From: Acididesulfobacillus acetoxydans | Lineage (GTDB): Bacteria > Bacillota > Desulfitobacteriia > Desulfitobacteriales > Desulfitobacteriaceae | DNA: 64,000 nucleotides | Assembly: GCF_902729405.1 (NCBI RefSeq) | Contig: NZ_LR746496.1 | Coordinates: 1,054,001-1,118,000, forward strand | Direction of reading: 5' to 3' | Shown here: positions 45,454 to 53,704 of the stretch, one piece after another | Layout: each line of letters opens with the position of its first letter | Position numbering within the stretch: position 1 is the stretch's first letter | Notes under the pieces: generated by a model | Database searches by the model: none | What the model saw: the letters and a program-made list of their open reading frames with translations, nothing else | Told to the model about the DNA's origin: nothing | Translations under genes and position numbers: made by a program

Positions 45454-47280
45454 ATGTGTGGAATCGTCGGTTACATCGGGCGGCGGCCGGCCGTCCCGAT
45501 TCTCGTCAAGGGTTTAAAGAAACTGGAATACCGGGGTTACGATTCGGCCGGAGTGGCCGTGCTTGATGAAGAAGACGGCTTGTTTGCCTGTAAGAGTGTG
45601 GGTAAACTGGCGGCCCTGGAAGAGAAACTGGGTGATGATTACGCCCGGACCTCCGTCGGGATAGGACACACGCGCTGGGCGACTCACGGCCGTCCCTCAG
45701 ACCTCAATGCTCACCCGCACCAAGACTGCACGGGGGAATTTGCCGTCGTGCATAACGGGATTATTGAAAACTATCTTGAACTGCGGGACTGGCTGAGTGA
45801 ACAGGGGCACCGTCTCATTTCGGAGACAGACACGGAAGTCCTGCCTCACCTAGTGGAGCATTTCTATGCGGGAGACCTGGCCGCCGCGGTGCGCCAGGTG
45901 CTGACTAAAATCCGGGGCGCTTTTGCCCTGGTGGTGTTGAGCCGCAAGGACCCGGACCGGTTGGTGGCCGCACGGAAGGACAGTCCTTTGGTGGTGGGCC
46001 TTGGCGACGGGGAGTTTTTCGTGGCCAGCGATATTCCGGCCGTTTTGGATTATACCCGGAAGACCTATATCCTGGCGGACGGGGAGATGGCCGTCGTCAG
46101 CGTGAATGGGGTCAAGATCACGGATTTCCAAGGTAACCCGCGTGAGAAGGAAGTCTTTGAAGTGAAGTGGGATGCCGTGGCGGCCGAAAAAGGCGGCTAC
46201 GAGCATTTCATGCTGAAAGAAATCCATGAACAGCCCAGGGCCCTTAAGGATACGCTCTTGGGGCGGTTGACGGATTATGGCGTGGAGCTGCAAGAGGTGG
46301 ATTTGACGGCCGCGGAAGTGAATCAATTCCACAAGGTTTATATTGTTGCCTGCGGCACCGCCTCCCATGCCGGTTTGGTCGGAAAGAACCTGATCGAACG
46401 CTGGGCCAGGATGCCTGTGGAAGTGGATATTGCTTCGGAGTTTCGCTATCGCCGGCCGCTCATCGATGAGCATACCCTGGTGGTGGTGATCAGCCAATCC
46501 GGTGAAACAGCGGATACTCTGGCCGCTTTGCGCGAAGCTCACCGCTTGGGGGCACGGGTTGTAGCCGTGACCAATGTCGTGGGCAGCTCGGTGGCGAGGG
46601 AAGCGGATGATGTCATCTATACCTGGGCGGGTCCGGAAATAGCGGTGGCGTCGACCAAGGCTTACACGACCCAACTTTTGGGCATGGTCTTGCTCGGGCT
46701 GTATTTGGCCGAAGCTAAAGGAACTATGCCGGCAGAGAAGAGCCAAGCCCTCATTGCGGCGGTTAGGGAACTCCCGCGGCAGGCGCAGGAAGTCCTGGAT
46801 CAACAAGAGGTGATCAAGAAACTCGCCCAGAGCTTCATTGCGGTTGAAGACACTTTCTTCATCGGCCGGGGCTTGGATTGGGCTGTGGCGATGGAGGGAG
46901 CCTTGAAACTAAAAGAGATCTCCTATATCCACGCGGAGGCGTATGCGGCGGGGGAGCTGAAGCACGGCACCTTGGCCCTCATTACGGAGGAAACACCGGT
47001 TATCGGCCTGGCCACTCAGAGAGGTGTGTATGAGAAAACCATCTCCAATATCAAAGAAGTGAAGGCCAGGGATGCCAAAGTGATCGGCCTGACTTTTGCA
47101 GGAAATAAAGACATGCACAAGTCGGTCGATCAAGTGGTCTACTTGCCGGAGACCCTGGACGAACTGGCGCCGATCCTGACCGTGATCCCCCTGCAGCTCC
47201 TGGCCTATTATGTTTCGGTGGCCCGGGGCTGTGATGTCGACAAGCCGAGAAACCTGGCCAAGAGTGTCACGGTGGAATAG
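45454..47280 (+). CDS. glmS: Glutamine-fructose-6-phosphate aminotransferase
   Basis: The ATG at 45,454 exposes the catalytic Cys2 (MCGIVGYIGRR), as needed for Ntn amidotransferases; AGAGAGGAGAAG precedes it. The product is 608 residues, standard length. The glutaminase domain has GHTRWATHGRPSDLNAHPH and VVHNGIIENYLELR. Two SIS isomerase domains follow with CGTASHAG, VVISQSGETADTLAAL and IGRGLDWAVAMEGALKLKEISYIHAEAY. The conserved tail is DVDKPRNLAKSVTVE. It makes GlcN-6-P, the entry step to UDP-GlcNAc, and is regulated by the upstream ribozyme. Confidence 0.97.
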   Translation: MCGIVGYIGRRPAVPILVKGLKKLEYRGYDSAGVAVLDEEDGLFACKSVGKLAALEEKLGDDYARTSVGIGHTRWATHGRPSDLNAHPHQDCTGEFAVVHNGIIENYLELRDWLSEQGHRLISETDTEVLPHLVEHFYAGDLAAAVRQVLTKIRGAFALVVLSRKDPDRLVAARKDSPLVVGLGDGEFFVASDIPAVLDYTRKTYILADGEMAVVSVNGVKITDFQGNPREKEVFEVKWDAVAAEKGGYEHFMLKEIHEQPRALKDTLLGRLTDYGVELQEVDLTAAEVNQFHKVYIVACGTASHAGLVGKNLIERWARMPVEVDIASEFRYRRPLIDEHTLVVVISQSGETADTLAALREAHRLGARVVAVTNVVGSSVAREADDVIYTWAGPEIAVASTKAYTTQLLGMVLLGLYLAEAKGTMPAEKSQALIAAVRELPRQAQEVLDQQEVIKKLAQSFIAVEDTFFIGRGLDWAVAMEGALKLKEISYIHAEAYAAGELKHGTLALITEETPVIGLATQRGVYEKTISNIKEVKARDAKVIGLTFAGNKDMHKSVDQVVYLPETLDELAPILTVIPLQLLAYYVSVARGCDVDKPRNLAKSVTVE

Positions 47281-47344
47281 GCAGGTCGCGGCGGAGGGAT
47301 TGTTTGGGTCTTGAGATCCTGCGCAGGAAAGGAAGCAAACGACA

Positions 47345-47377
47345 TGCCGGTTGGGGTTCAAATAACCTTAACCGGCA
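47345..47377. terminator. Hairpin between convergent glmS and ecfT
   Basis: TGCCGGTT pairs with AACCGGCA, with extra GGTT/AACC pairing inside, followed on the + strand by TTCAAAAATG. It is well placed for terminating both converging transcripts, but the T-runs are weak. Confidence 0.5.
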
Positions 47378-47378
47378 T

Positions 47379-48143
47379 TCAAAAATGAGTGAACAGGACG
47401 ACAGAGCACACGCCTAACGTGAAGGCCAGAAAAAGCCAGTCGGTAAAGGTCGTTTGGAATACTGTTTTGGTCCGAACTTCGGAATAGCACCTTGACTCCA
47501 TGGCCAATACCATTTCGTCGGCGCGCATAAAGGTGTGCAATAAGAGGGGAAAGAGCAAAAGCTTGATCCGCACCAGCGGATTTTTTCTCTTTTCGATGCA
47601 GCGGGCTTTTTGGGCTTCCAGCATTTCGGCAGCTTGGTCAAAGATGAGCGGGATGAGGACTAATGTCAGGCTGAACATGGTTGCGATCCGTGCTTCCGGG
47701 ACAAGCGGAATGGGCCTGAGAAACCATTCCACACTGTTTTTTAACTGTGAAAGCGGGGTGGTTCCTGTTAAGATGGTGCAGGTGAGGATGATTAAGAGCA
47801 GTCGCCAGGCATAGAGCAAACCTGAGGTAAACCCCTGCCGGGTGAGCCCGTGGATTGGGATGCCTGTGATGGGAGCACCGGGAACGCTAAAGGAGTTGAC
47901 CACAAGGACAACGCCGCTCAGTAAGAGAAAGTACCTCGTTTCGCTCAACAGGCTTTTTGCGGGCAGCTTGGAGCTTGTCAGGGCAGCGCATAATACAGCA
48001 GTCAATACGGCAAGACCCAGCCACCGGCTGGTGAGGCCTGCCGCTAGCGTGAATAGAATCAAGCATAGGAGCTTGATTCGGCCGTCCAGGGTATGGATGA
48101 TTGATTTCTCGGGAGTGTAGTGAAAAATGTTCAGCTCAGCCAT
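47379..48143 (-). CDS. ecfT: ECF transporter transmembrane component EcfT
   Basis: This 254-residue CbiQ/BioN-type protein has four to six hydrophobic segments (LLCLILFTLAAGLTSRWLGLAVL, LLIILTCTILTGTTPL, LFLAFTLGVCSVVL). The cytoplasmic coupling helices carry the A-R-x pairs, EAQKARCIEKRKNP and AMESRCYSEVRT, that dock onto the ATPase. The start overlaps ecfA by 13 bp. Together with the ATPase and BioY it forms a biotin importer. Confidence 0.92.
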   Translation of the reverse strand: MAELNIFHYTPEKSIIHTLDGRIKLLCLILFTLAAGLTSRWLGLAVLTAVLCAALTSSKLPAKSLLSETRYFLLLSGVVLVVNSFSVPGAPITGIPIHGLTRQGFTSGLLYAWRLLLIILTCTILTGTTPLSQLKNSVEWFLRPIPLVPEARIATMFSLTLVLIPLIFDQAAEMLEAQKARCIEKRKNPLVRIKLLLFPLLLHTFMRADEMVLAMESRCYSEVRTKTVFQTTFTDWLFLAFTLGVCSVVLFTHF

Positions 48144-48880
48144 GTCATCGTCTCAATTCCGCCGTTTCGGCCATAGGGTCTGCGTATGCCGTATGACTCC
48201 ACTTCATCGATGAGCCGGTTTGGGTCGCCGTCCCGGACGAGACGGCCTTTCTGCAAAATGACCAACCGGTCCGCGTGGGCCAGAGCCTTTTCCAGTTCAT
48301 GGGTTACTAAAATGATAGTGTGCCCGTTTTTGTGCAGGCCGACGATCTGTTTCAAGATTTGCAGCACACCCGGGTAATCCAATCCTGTGAACGGTTCGTC
48401 GAAAATGATGACTTTGGGCTTCATGGCTAGCACGCCGGCCGCCGCCAGTTTTCGTTTCTGGCCTCCGGACAGAGTATGAGGCTGCCGATCGGCCAGAGCG
48501 CTCAATCCCACAGCCTCAAGTGCTTCTCTGACCCGGTCGTCAACTTCCTGACGGGGCAAATTGAGGTTTTCAGGACCAAACGCCACATCCTCGGCAACCG
48601 TTTGGCCGACGATTTGACTGTCCGAGTTTTGGAAAATCAGCCCGACGTTTTTCCGGGCATGAGTGAGGTTTTTACTGATCGGCACCCCTTCCAGCAGCAC
48701 TTCTCCCGAAGTGGGGAGAAAGAGTCCGTTAAAATGCCGGACCAAAACGGTTTTCCCTGAACCGTTGGAGCCTGCAATAATGACGAATTCCCCGTCTCGA
48801 ATCGCAAGATTTATGTCCTTAAGTGCCTCTGTACCGTTAGGAAAAATATGGGTCAGCTGTCGAGCTGCCAGAATGTTCAT
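48131..48880 (-). CDS. ecfA: ECF transporter ATPase
   Basis: This 249-residue ABC ATPase has Walker A GSNGSGKTVLV, Q-loop IFQNSDSQIVGQTV, signature LSGGQKRKLAAAG, Walker B KVIIFDEPFTGLD and H-loop VTHELEK. Only one ATPase is present, as in BioMNY systems where BioM serves as a homodimer. It lies directly after bioY (stop TAA adjoining ATG). Confidence 0.93.
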   Translation of the reverse strand: MNILAARQLTHIFPNGTEALKDINLAIRDGEFVIIAGSNGSGKTVLVRHFNGLFLPTSGEVLLEGVPISKNLTHARKNVGLIFQNSDSQIVGQTVAEDVAFGPENLNLPRQEVDDRVREALEAVGLSALADRQPHTLSGGQKRKLAAAGVLAMKPKVIIFDEPFTGLDYPGVLQILKQIVGLHKNGHTIILVTHELEKALAHADRLVILQKGRLVRDGDPNRLIDEVESYGIRRPYGRNGGIETMTWLS

Positions 48881-49453
48881 TTATTGCACCCGTGATGACG
48901 TAGGCGCCGCGGGAGGGTGGAGAAGGGGCCGCAGCATTTTAACTAAGGCCAGGGCTACAACTATCTTGATGATCATGCCGGGCATGAACGGTGTCAGGCC
49001 AAAGGCCAGGGCGTTTTCCCAGGAAAGTTTCAAGACCTGTTTGAGCCAGGGGACCCCCAGGCCGTAGAGAATGATGTTGCCGACCGCCAGAGCTGCCAGG
49101 TCCTTAAGCGATGAGGGCTTTCCTGTTCCGGATATCAGTCCGATTACGAGGACCGCGAGAAAATCCCCAAATAAGAATCCCCCCGTCGGCCCGAAGAGAA
49201 CCGGCAACCCGGCTCTTCCGCCCGCAAACACAGGAAGTCCGAGAGCGCCAAGGAAGAGAAACAATCCGACGCTGACCACTCCCCAAGACGCCCCTAAGAA
49301 CAAACCCGCAAACATCATAAAGAAATCCGATAAGACAATCGGTACAGGGCTAAAGGGGAGAGGGAAGCTAATATAGCCTCCGATGACAATAAGTGCGGCA
49401 GAGAGGCAGGCGAAAACCATCATACGGAGATTGGGCGACTGGCTTTGACGCAT
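48881..49453 (-). CDS. bioY: Biotin transporter substrate-binding subunit BioY
   Basis: This 190-residue membrane protein has six predicted helices. BioY hallmarks are GGYISFPLPFSPVPIVLSDFFMMFAGLFLG, FLGALGLPVFAGGRAGLPVLFGPTGGFLFG and the C-terminal FMPGMIIKIVVALALVK. It is the S-component that binds biotin in the membrane. It is the first gene of a leftward operon under a BirA operator. The ribosome site is AAAGGAGTGG. Confidence 0.95.
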   Translation of the reverse strand: MRQSQSPNLRMMVFACLSAALIVIGGYISFPLPFSPVPIVLSDFFMMFAGLFLGASWGVVSVGLFLFLGALGLPVFAGGRAGLPVLFGPTGGFLFGDFLAVLVIGLISGTGKPSSLKDLAALAVGNIILYGLGVPWLKQVLKLSWENALAFGLTPFMPGMIIKIVVALALVKMLRPLLHPPAAPTSSRVQ

Positions 49454-49470
49454 TGATGGACCACTCCTTT

Positions 49471-49516
49471 CGTCTTATTGTAAACCATGGTAATAACACA
49501 AGTTTACAATAAGACG
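49471..49516. promoter_or_regulatory. BirA operator upstream of bioY
   Basis: Perfect 15-bp inverted repeat CGTCTTATTGTAAAC - 16 nt - GTTTACAATAAGACG, containing the Firmicute BirA box TTGTAAAC-N-GTTTACAA. Biotin-loaded BirA repressor should bind here and shut off bioY-ecfA-ecfT. Confidence 0.92.
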
Positions 49517-49575
49517 AGACGGTTTTCAAGCCCGAGTGCTTCTCCTTTGCCTAACGTTCCGGCTTGACCTTCGAC

Positions 49576-49692
49576 ACTATGCCGGCCGCTCATCAGTGAG
49601 CATACCCTGGTGGTGACGAGCCAATCCGGTGAAACGGCGGATACGCTGGCTGCTCTGCGCGAAGCTCACCGTTTGGGGGCGCGAGTGGTGGT
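49576..49692 (+). pseudogene. Remnant of a second glmS (SIS domain fragment)
   Basis: About 39 codons (RPLISEHTLVV-TSQSGETAD...REAHRLGARVV) match glmS residues around 46,450-46,565. The differences are scattered substitutions, one lost codon (VVVIS to VVTS) and one lost base at the left edge. Nothing else of glmS surrounds it. It is a decayed duplication or the scar of a transferred copy. Confidence 0.85.
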
Positions 49693-49748
49693 GGACTGGC
49701 ATTGTTTGTCCGCACGGCCCGGGATTTTGCCTATTGACAGAAACCCTG

Positions 49749-49803
49749 TTGACAGGCAAAGAAAATGGTGTATTATTGTACTAGGGATCTAATACAGTAA
49801 TAC
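49749..49803 (+). promoter_or_regulatory. Promoter and GntR-type operator of the ABC operon
   Basis: TTGACA (49,749) and TATTAT (49,771) are 16 bp apart. Overlapping the -10 is an imperfect palindrome, GTATTATTGTACTA - GGGATC - TAATACAGTAATAC (49,770-49,803, two mismatches). Such GTAxxx palindromes are typical of YtrA-type GntR operators, so autorepression is likely. Confidence 0.75.
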
Positions 49804-49816
49804 ATGAGGTGATGTT

Positions 49817-50188
49817 ATGCCATGGGAACTGAAATCTGACAGACCAATTTATCTGCAACTGGTCGAACACATCGAGTTCATGATTTTTTCCGGGACTTAT
49901 CCTCTGGGGGCAAGGCTGCCCTCGGTGCGAGACATGGCCCAAGATGCAGCTGTAAACCCCAACACCATGCAGAGAGCTCTGGCGAAGTTGGAAGAAGACG
50001 GCCTCATAATAACCCATCGCACGAGCGGTCGGTCGATAACGGAGGATGCACGTATGATTGAACGAGTAAAAACCAAGATAGCTCAGGAACAAATCTTAGG
50101 GTTCCTGGAGAAGATGAAACGACTGGGCTTTGAACAAAAGGAAATCCTAACTCTGATTAATGACATGGCAAAGGAGATGAAAAAATGA
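49817..50188 (+). CDS. GntR-family repressor, YtrA subfamily
   Basis: This 123-residue protein has a winged-helix domain: RPIYLQLVEHIEFMIFSGTYPLGARLPSVRDMAQDAAVNPNTMQRALAKLEEDGLI. It has only a short C-terminal dimerisation tail (QILGFLEKMKRLGFEQKEILTLINDM), as in YtrA regulators that accompany ABC transporters. Its stop overlaps the ATPase start (ATGA). It presumably represses the operon from the palindrome at 49,770. Confidence 0.92.
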   Translation: MPWELKSDRPIYLQLVEHIEFMIFSGTYPLGARLPSVRDMAQDAAVNPNTMQRALAKLEEDGLIITHRTSGRSITEDARMIERVKTKIAQEQILGFLEKMKRLGFEQKEILTLINDMAKEMKK

Positions 50189-50883
50189 GCACCATCTTGG
50201 AATGCAAAAGTCTAGGCAAAAGATTCGGAAACAAGCCAGCCCTATCCGACGTCAGCTTGGAAGTAGCTCGCGGACAAATCGTGGGCTTGCTGGGGCCGAA
50301 CGGCAGCGGAAAAAGCACCTTGATTAAGCTGGCCAACGGACTTCTGACCCCGTCCAATGGCAAAATTCTCGTTGGAGGCCGAGAGCCGGATATTGAGACC
50401 AAGAAAATCATATCGTACCTGCCGGAGCGAACTTACTTGAATGATTGGATGCGGGTGCACGAAATCATCGAGTTTTTCTCCGATTTCTACGCTGATTTCA
50501 AACCGGAAAAAGCTTACGACATGTTAAAGAGACTGAATATCGATCCGCAAGACCGGCTGAGAACCATGTCCAAGGGAACAAAGGAAAAAGTCCAACTGAT
50601 TCTGGTCATGAGCCGCGAAGCCGATCTTTATCTTCTGGATGAGCCGATCGGCGGCGTCGATCCGGCCGCGCGGGATTATATCCTGCAAACAATTCTCGGC
50701 AATTACAATGAAAACGGAACCATAATCATTTCCACCCACCTCATCTCGGACATCGAGAAGATATTGGATTATGTTATTTTCATAAATCAGGGTCGAGTGA
50801 TTCTAACTTCCTCCGTGGATGATATTCGGGATAACCAGGGCAAAACCGTCGATGCGCTATTTAGGGAGGTATTTAAATGTTAG
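50185..50883 (+). CDS. ABC transporter ATPase
   Basis: This 232-residue ATPase has Walker A LGPNGSGKSTLIKL, Q-loop YLPERTYLNDW, a signature degenerate as TMSKGTKEKVQL, Walker B LYLLDEPIGGVD and H-loop IISTHLI. The SKGTKEK form of the signature is typical of GntR-linked (YtrB/BcrA-like) exporters that respond to wall-active compounds. It overlaps the permease gene by 7 bp. Confidence 0.92.
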   Translation: MSTILECKSLGKRFGNKPALSDVSLEVARGQIVGLLGPNGSGKSTLIKLANGLLTPSNGKILVGGREPDIETKKIISYLPERTYLNDWMRVHEIIEFFSDFYADFKPEKAYDMLKRLNIDPQDRLRTMSKGTKEKVQLILVMSREADLYLLDEPIGGVDPAARDYILQTILGNYNENGTIIISTHLISDIEKILDYVIFINQGRVILTSSVDDIRDNQGKTVDALFREVFKC

Positions 50884-51632
50884 GCAAACTGCTAAAGTAC
50901 GAAATGAGAGCCACTGGGAGAACGCTCCTGCCGCTCTTCCTCTCTTTGCTGCTGGTTGCTGGAATTTCCAGACTTCTCTTCGGTGCAGGCCACCAGAAAT
51001 GGGATGTTGCGACTGTCATCAGCTTGGCTGTGTACGCCGTTATTATGGCCGGCATGTTCGTCATGACCTTCGTTGTTATGATTCAGCGGTTCTACAGAAA
51101 CCTTCTTTCCGATGAGGGGTACCTGATGTTTACCCTTCCCGTCAAGCCCTGGAAGCACATTGTGAGCAAACTTCTCGTGTCCATGATGTGGATCGTGGTC
51201 AGTGTAGCAGTCGCCTTGGTTTCTATCATCATAGTCAACTATCGGCCGGGTGCATGGACCAAAATGATCACGTTCAGCGGAGGATTGGGCTCCTCTGCCC
51301 ACTTCTTGGCCTTCATCGTAAGCGCCTTGGTCAGCCTGGCGGCGGGCATCTTGCTCATCTACGCCTCGATAGCCATTGGGCATCTCGTGAACCGGCATAA
51401 GGTGCTGGCTTCGTTCGCCGGCTTTATCGTCCTCAATACGCTTACCCAAATTGTTGGGCAAGTATTCAGGAGCCTCTTCCATACTATTCAGGTCAACTCC
51501 GGCCATTTTGCTTTTGCCCAGGCTCGGAGCGAACTAGCCATCGCTTGCGCGATTGCCTTTATGGTCCTGCTGTCTGCTGCCTATTTTGCTGTAACGAACC
51601 ATATCTTGGCTAAACGGCTCAATCTGGAATGA
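50877..51632 (+). CDS. ABC-2 type permease
   Basis: This 251-residue protein has six hydrophobic segments, starting MLGKLLKYEMRATGRTLLPLFLSLLLVAGI, with DEGYLMFTLPVKPWKHIVSKLL in the first loop, a recurring feature of this permease group. It is the membrane partner of the ATPase upstream. Cargo unknown; an antibiotic or envelope-stress role is inferred from the family. Confidence 0.88.
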   Translation: MLGKLLKYEMRATGRTLLPLFLSLLLVAGISRLLFGAGHQKWDVATVISLAVYAVIMAGMFVMTFVVMIQRFYRNLLSDEGYLMFTLPVKPWKHIVSKLLVSMMWIVVSVAVALVSIIIVNYRPGAWTKMITFSGGLGSSAHFLAFIVSALVSLAAGILLIYASIAIGHLVNRHKVLASFAGFIVLNTLTQIVGQVFRSLFHTIQVNSGHFAFAQARSELAIACAIAFMVLLSAAYFAVTNHILAKRLNLE

Positions 51633-51686
51633 GAGGAACGCCGTACAACCCGGTTCTGCGGAAATTGCTTCAACCTTATCCCCCTG

Positions 51687-52928
51687 CTAATCGAATTTCC
51701 TGATGGAGGGAATCAGTAGAGCGCCCGCAGTGATTACGGTCAAAAGAATTGCTTCGGAGGCCATCGTTATGGTTCCACCTATGTTTTGCGTCAGCCAACC
51801 CGTAATAATATAGCCCACGGGCAAAAGCGCGATTGAACCCATCCCGTCGAGGCTGGCCACCCGACCGAAAAATTCCAGCGGGATCAGCTCCTGAAGACTG
51901 CTTTCCCAAATCAGTCCTATCAGCATGATCATGGCCCCGTTTACGCTCATGGCCAAGACCAGGTAGGGAAGCAGGCTGACAAAAACAATACTGACCAAGA
52001 ACAGACCCGCCACCGCGACTCCCGTGTAGGCAATAATTCCGCGCCGGTGCCAGGTCCGGCGCAAGCCAAACAAAAAGGCCGATAGAAGTGACCCAACGCC
52101 ATTGGCGGTTATCAGCAGGCCGTAGATGTAGGGCGGTTGATGCAATTTGTCTTTGACTAACCAAGGCAGCAGAATAGTGAAATAACTCGAGAACATGATA
52201 TTGACGAAGGCAAAGACCAAAATCGTAATCCATAACCAGGGATGTTTTCTCAATTCCCGATATCCGCCGGTTAGTTCACGGGCGAACGTGCGCACTAAAT
52301 GTTCGCCCTCGGCTTTGGCCGCGCCAGGCGTTTTTTGCCCCGGCGGGCCGGACTGGGTTAAGAGAGCCAGGCTGAGGACGGAAATCAGAAAAGTCATGGC
52401 GTCAAGGCCAAATCCCCAGGCGATTGAGACGAAACTGATGATTACACCCCCCAGAGAGGGACCGACCAGCCTGGCAAATTGTTCGCCCATTTGAGTCAAA
52501 GCATTGGCGGAATTTCTAATGTCAGGAGTAAATATCTGCGCCCGCACGGCGGAGTAGGCCGGTTGGAATAAGGCGGACATGGTGCCGGCTAACACGGCAT
52601 AGGTATAGATGACCATCCTGTTCAAGTCGCCGTAGATACTTAAGAGAGTTAGGACAAGTAAAAAGCAGAGGCGGATTGCGTCTGTAACCATCATGAGCCG
52701 CACCCTGGGCACACGGTCCACGAGAAAACCGGTAAACGGCAGAAAGATCACCTGGGGTATTACTATCAAGGCCATCACATATCCCATGGTCAGGGATGAG
52801 TTAAACAGGGAATAGACGATGAGCGGTAACATCACCATCATAATGCTGTCGCCGAGCCGGGACAACATTTGCCCAAGCCACAAGGCTGTAAAATCTCGGG
52901 ATTTGAGAGCTGAATTGGCGCTTAGCAT
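51687..52928 (-). CDS. MFS exporter (MFS_3, enterobactin-exporter-like)
   Basis: The start at 52,928 (MLSANSALKSRDFTALWLGQMLSRLGDSIMM) has AAAGGAC upstream; longer frames give no similarity. The product is 413 residues with about 12 membrane segments. The SRDFTALWLGQMLSRLGDS and GFLVDRVPRVRLMMVTDAIR motifs are the loop 2-3 signatures of the group that includes macrolide and siderophore exporters. It is convergent with the ABC operon. Cargo unknown. Confidence 0.88.
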   Translation of the reverse strand: MLSANSALKSRDFTALWLGQMLSRLGDSIMMVMLPLIVYSLFNSSLTMGYVMALIVIPQVIFLPFTGFLVDRVPRVRLMMVTDAIRLCFLLVLTLLSIYGDLNRMVIYTYAVLAGTMSALFQPAYSAVRAQIFTPDIRNSANALTQMGEQFARLVGPSLGGVIISFVSIAWGFGLDAMTFLISVLSLALLTQSGPPGQKTPGAAKAEGEHLVRTFARELTGGYRELRKHPWLWITILVFAFVNIMFSSYFTILLPWLVKDKLHQPPYIYGLLITANGVGSLLSAFLFGLRRTWHRRGIIAYTGVAVAGLFLVSIVFVSLLPYLVLAMSVNGAMIMLIGLIWESSLQELIPLEFFGRVASLDGMGSIALLPVGYIITGWLTQNIGGTITMASEAILLTVITAGALLIPSIRKFD

Positions 52929-53704
52929 CTCTTTTGTCCTTTCAACAAGCTTCAGGAAACTTTTGCAAGCTCCTTTTTGAGAAAGTTCTTGAATCTCCTC
53001 AAAAATTCCCCCATCCTTCACAGGCGGGGGATAAGTTATTCTGCACCTTAAGGGTATACATTGGAGTATCCAATTATGAAGGATTTGGATTCCACTATAG
53101 GGATTTAAGTCACGCTAATATTCTAACTAAGTCAGGCTTCTTTCGCAAGAGAATATTTCCGATTATGGAAAAATAGGCTTATTTCCTTTTTCGGAGGAAA
53201 TGCCGCCGACTTAGCAGGAATTTGCGGGAAGACGCAGAATCTTTAGTTTAGATAATCTTTGGCTCAGTAGCCAATACCGTCTGAATTTGACATCTGCCCA
53301 TCAGCGCTTGGCCCCGGGGAGAGAAGGGCTCCTGTCAGAGGGGTTGGGGGTTGGACCCTAAGAGGGTGTTGAAACTAAGCGCCAGGGTCGGTACATAATC
53401 CAGACGGAAGAAGAGCCCAGAAAGACACCACGGACAAAAGAAAAGCATGTATGAAAAAGGACGAGAATAACTATAAAGAATGCGGAAGCCTGCGGTTCGC
53501 TGCGGCCGGAAGGCCATTCAGACAAGGTTTATGGCAATTCACATCGGGAGGAGGATCAAAAAGCCTGAGACGAGATAAAATGGTTTACGATCCGAAAGAT
53601 TATCTGGCCGTTCCTCAACTGCGGGTTAACAAGGGGGAGGTGATGCCGCAGGTCTTTCCCAGGGGTTAACACAGGGTGATCAGACGAGAAGTAATGAAGG
53701 GGGA
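52929..53704. other. 776-bp intergenic region, no gene called
   Basis: The AT-rich left part has possible promoter elements for the leftward MFS gene (near 53,040-53,110). The middle (53,210-53,440) could be structured RNA by its complementary G- and C-runs (gccccgggg, cctctgacag/ctgtcagagg), but no known RNA family was recognised. Open frames at 53,451-53,669 lack family similarity and a good ribosome site. The right end carries the AAGGGGGAATG start of the next gene. Confidence 0.35.

Noticed and set aside
53451-53669. Small + strand frame ahead of the solute-binding protein
   Set aside because: No ribosome site at a sensible distance, no family resemblance and an ordinary random-like composition.
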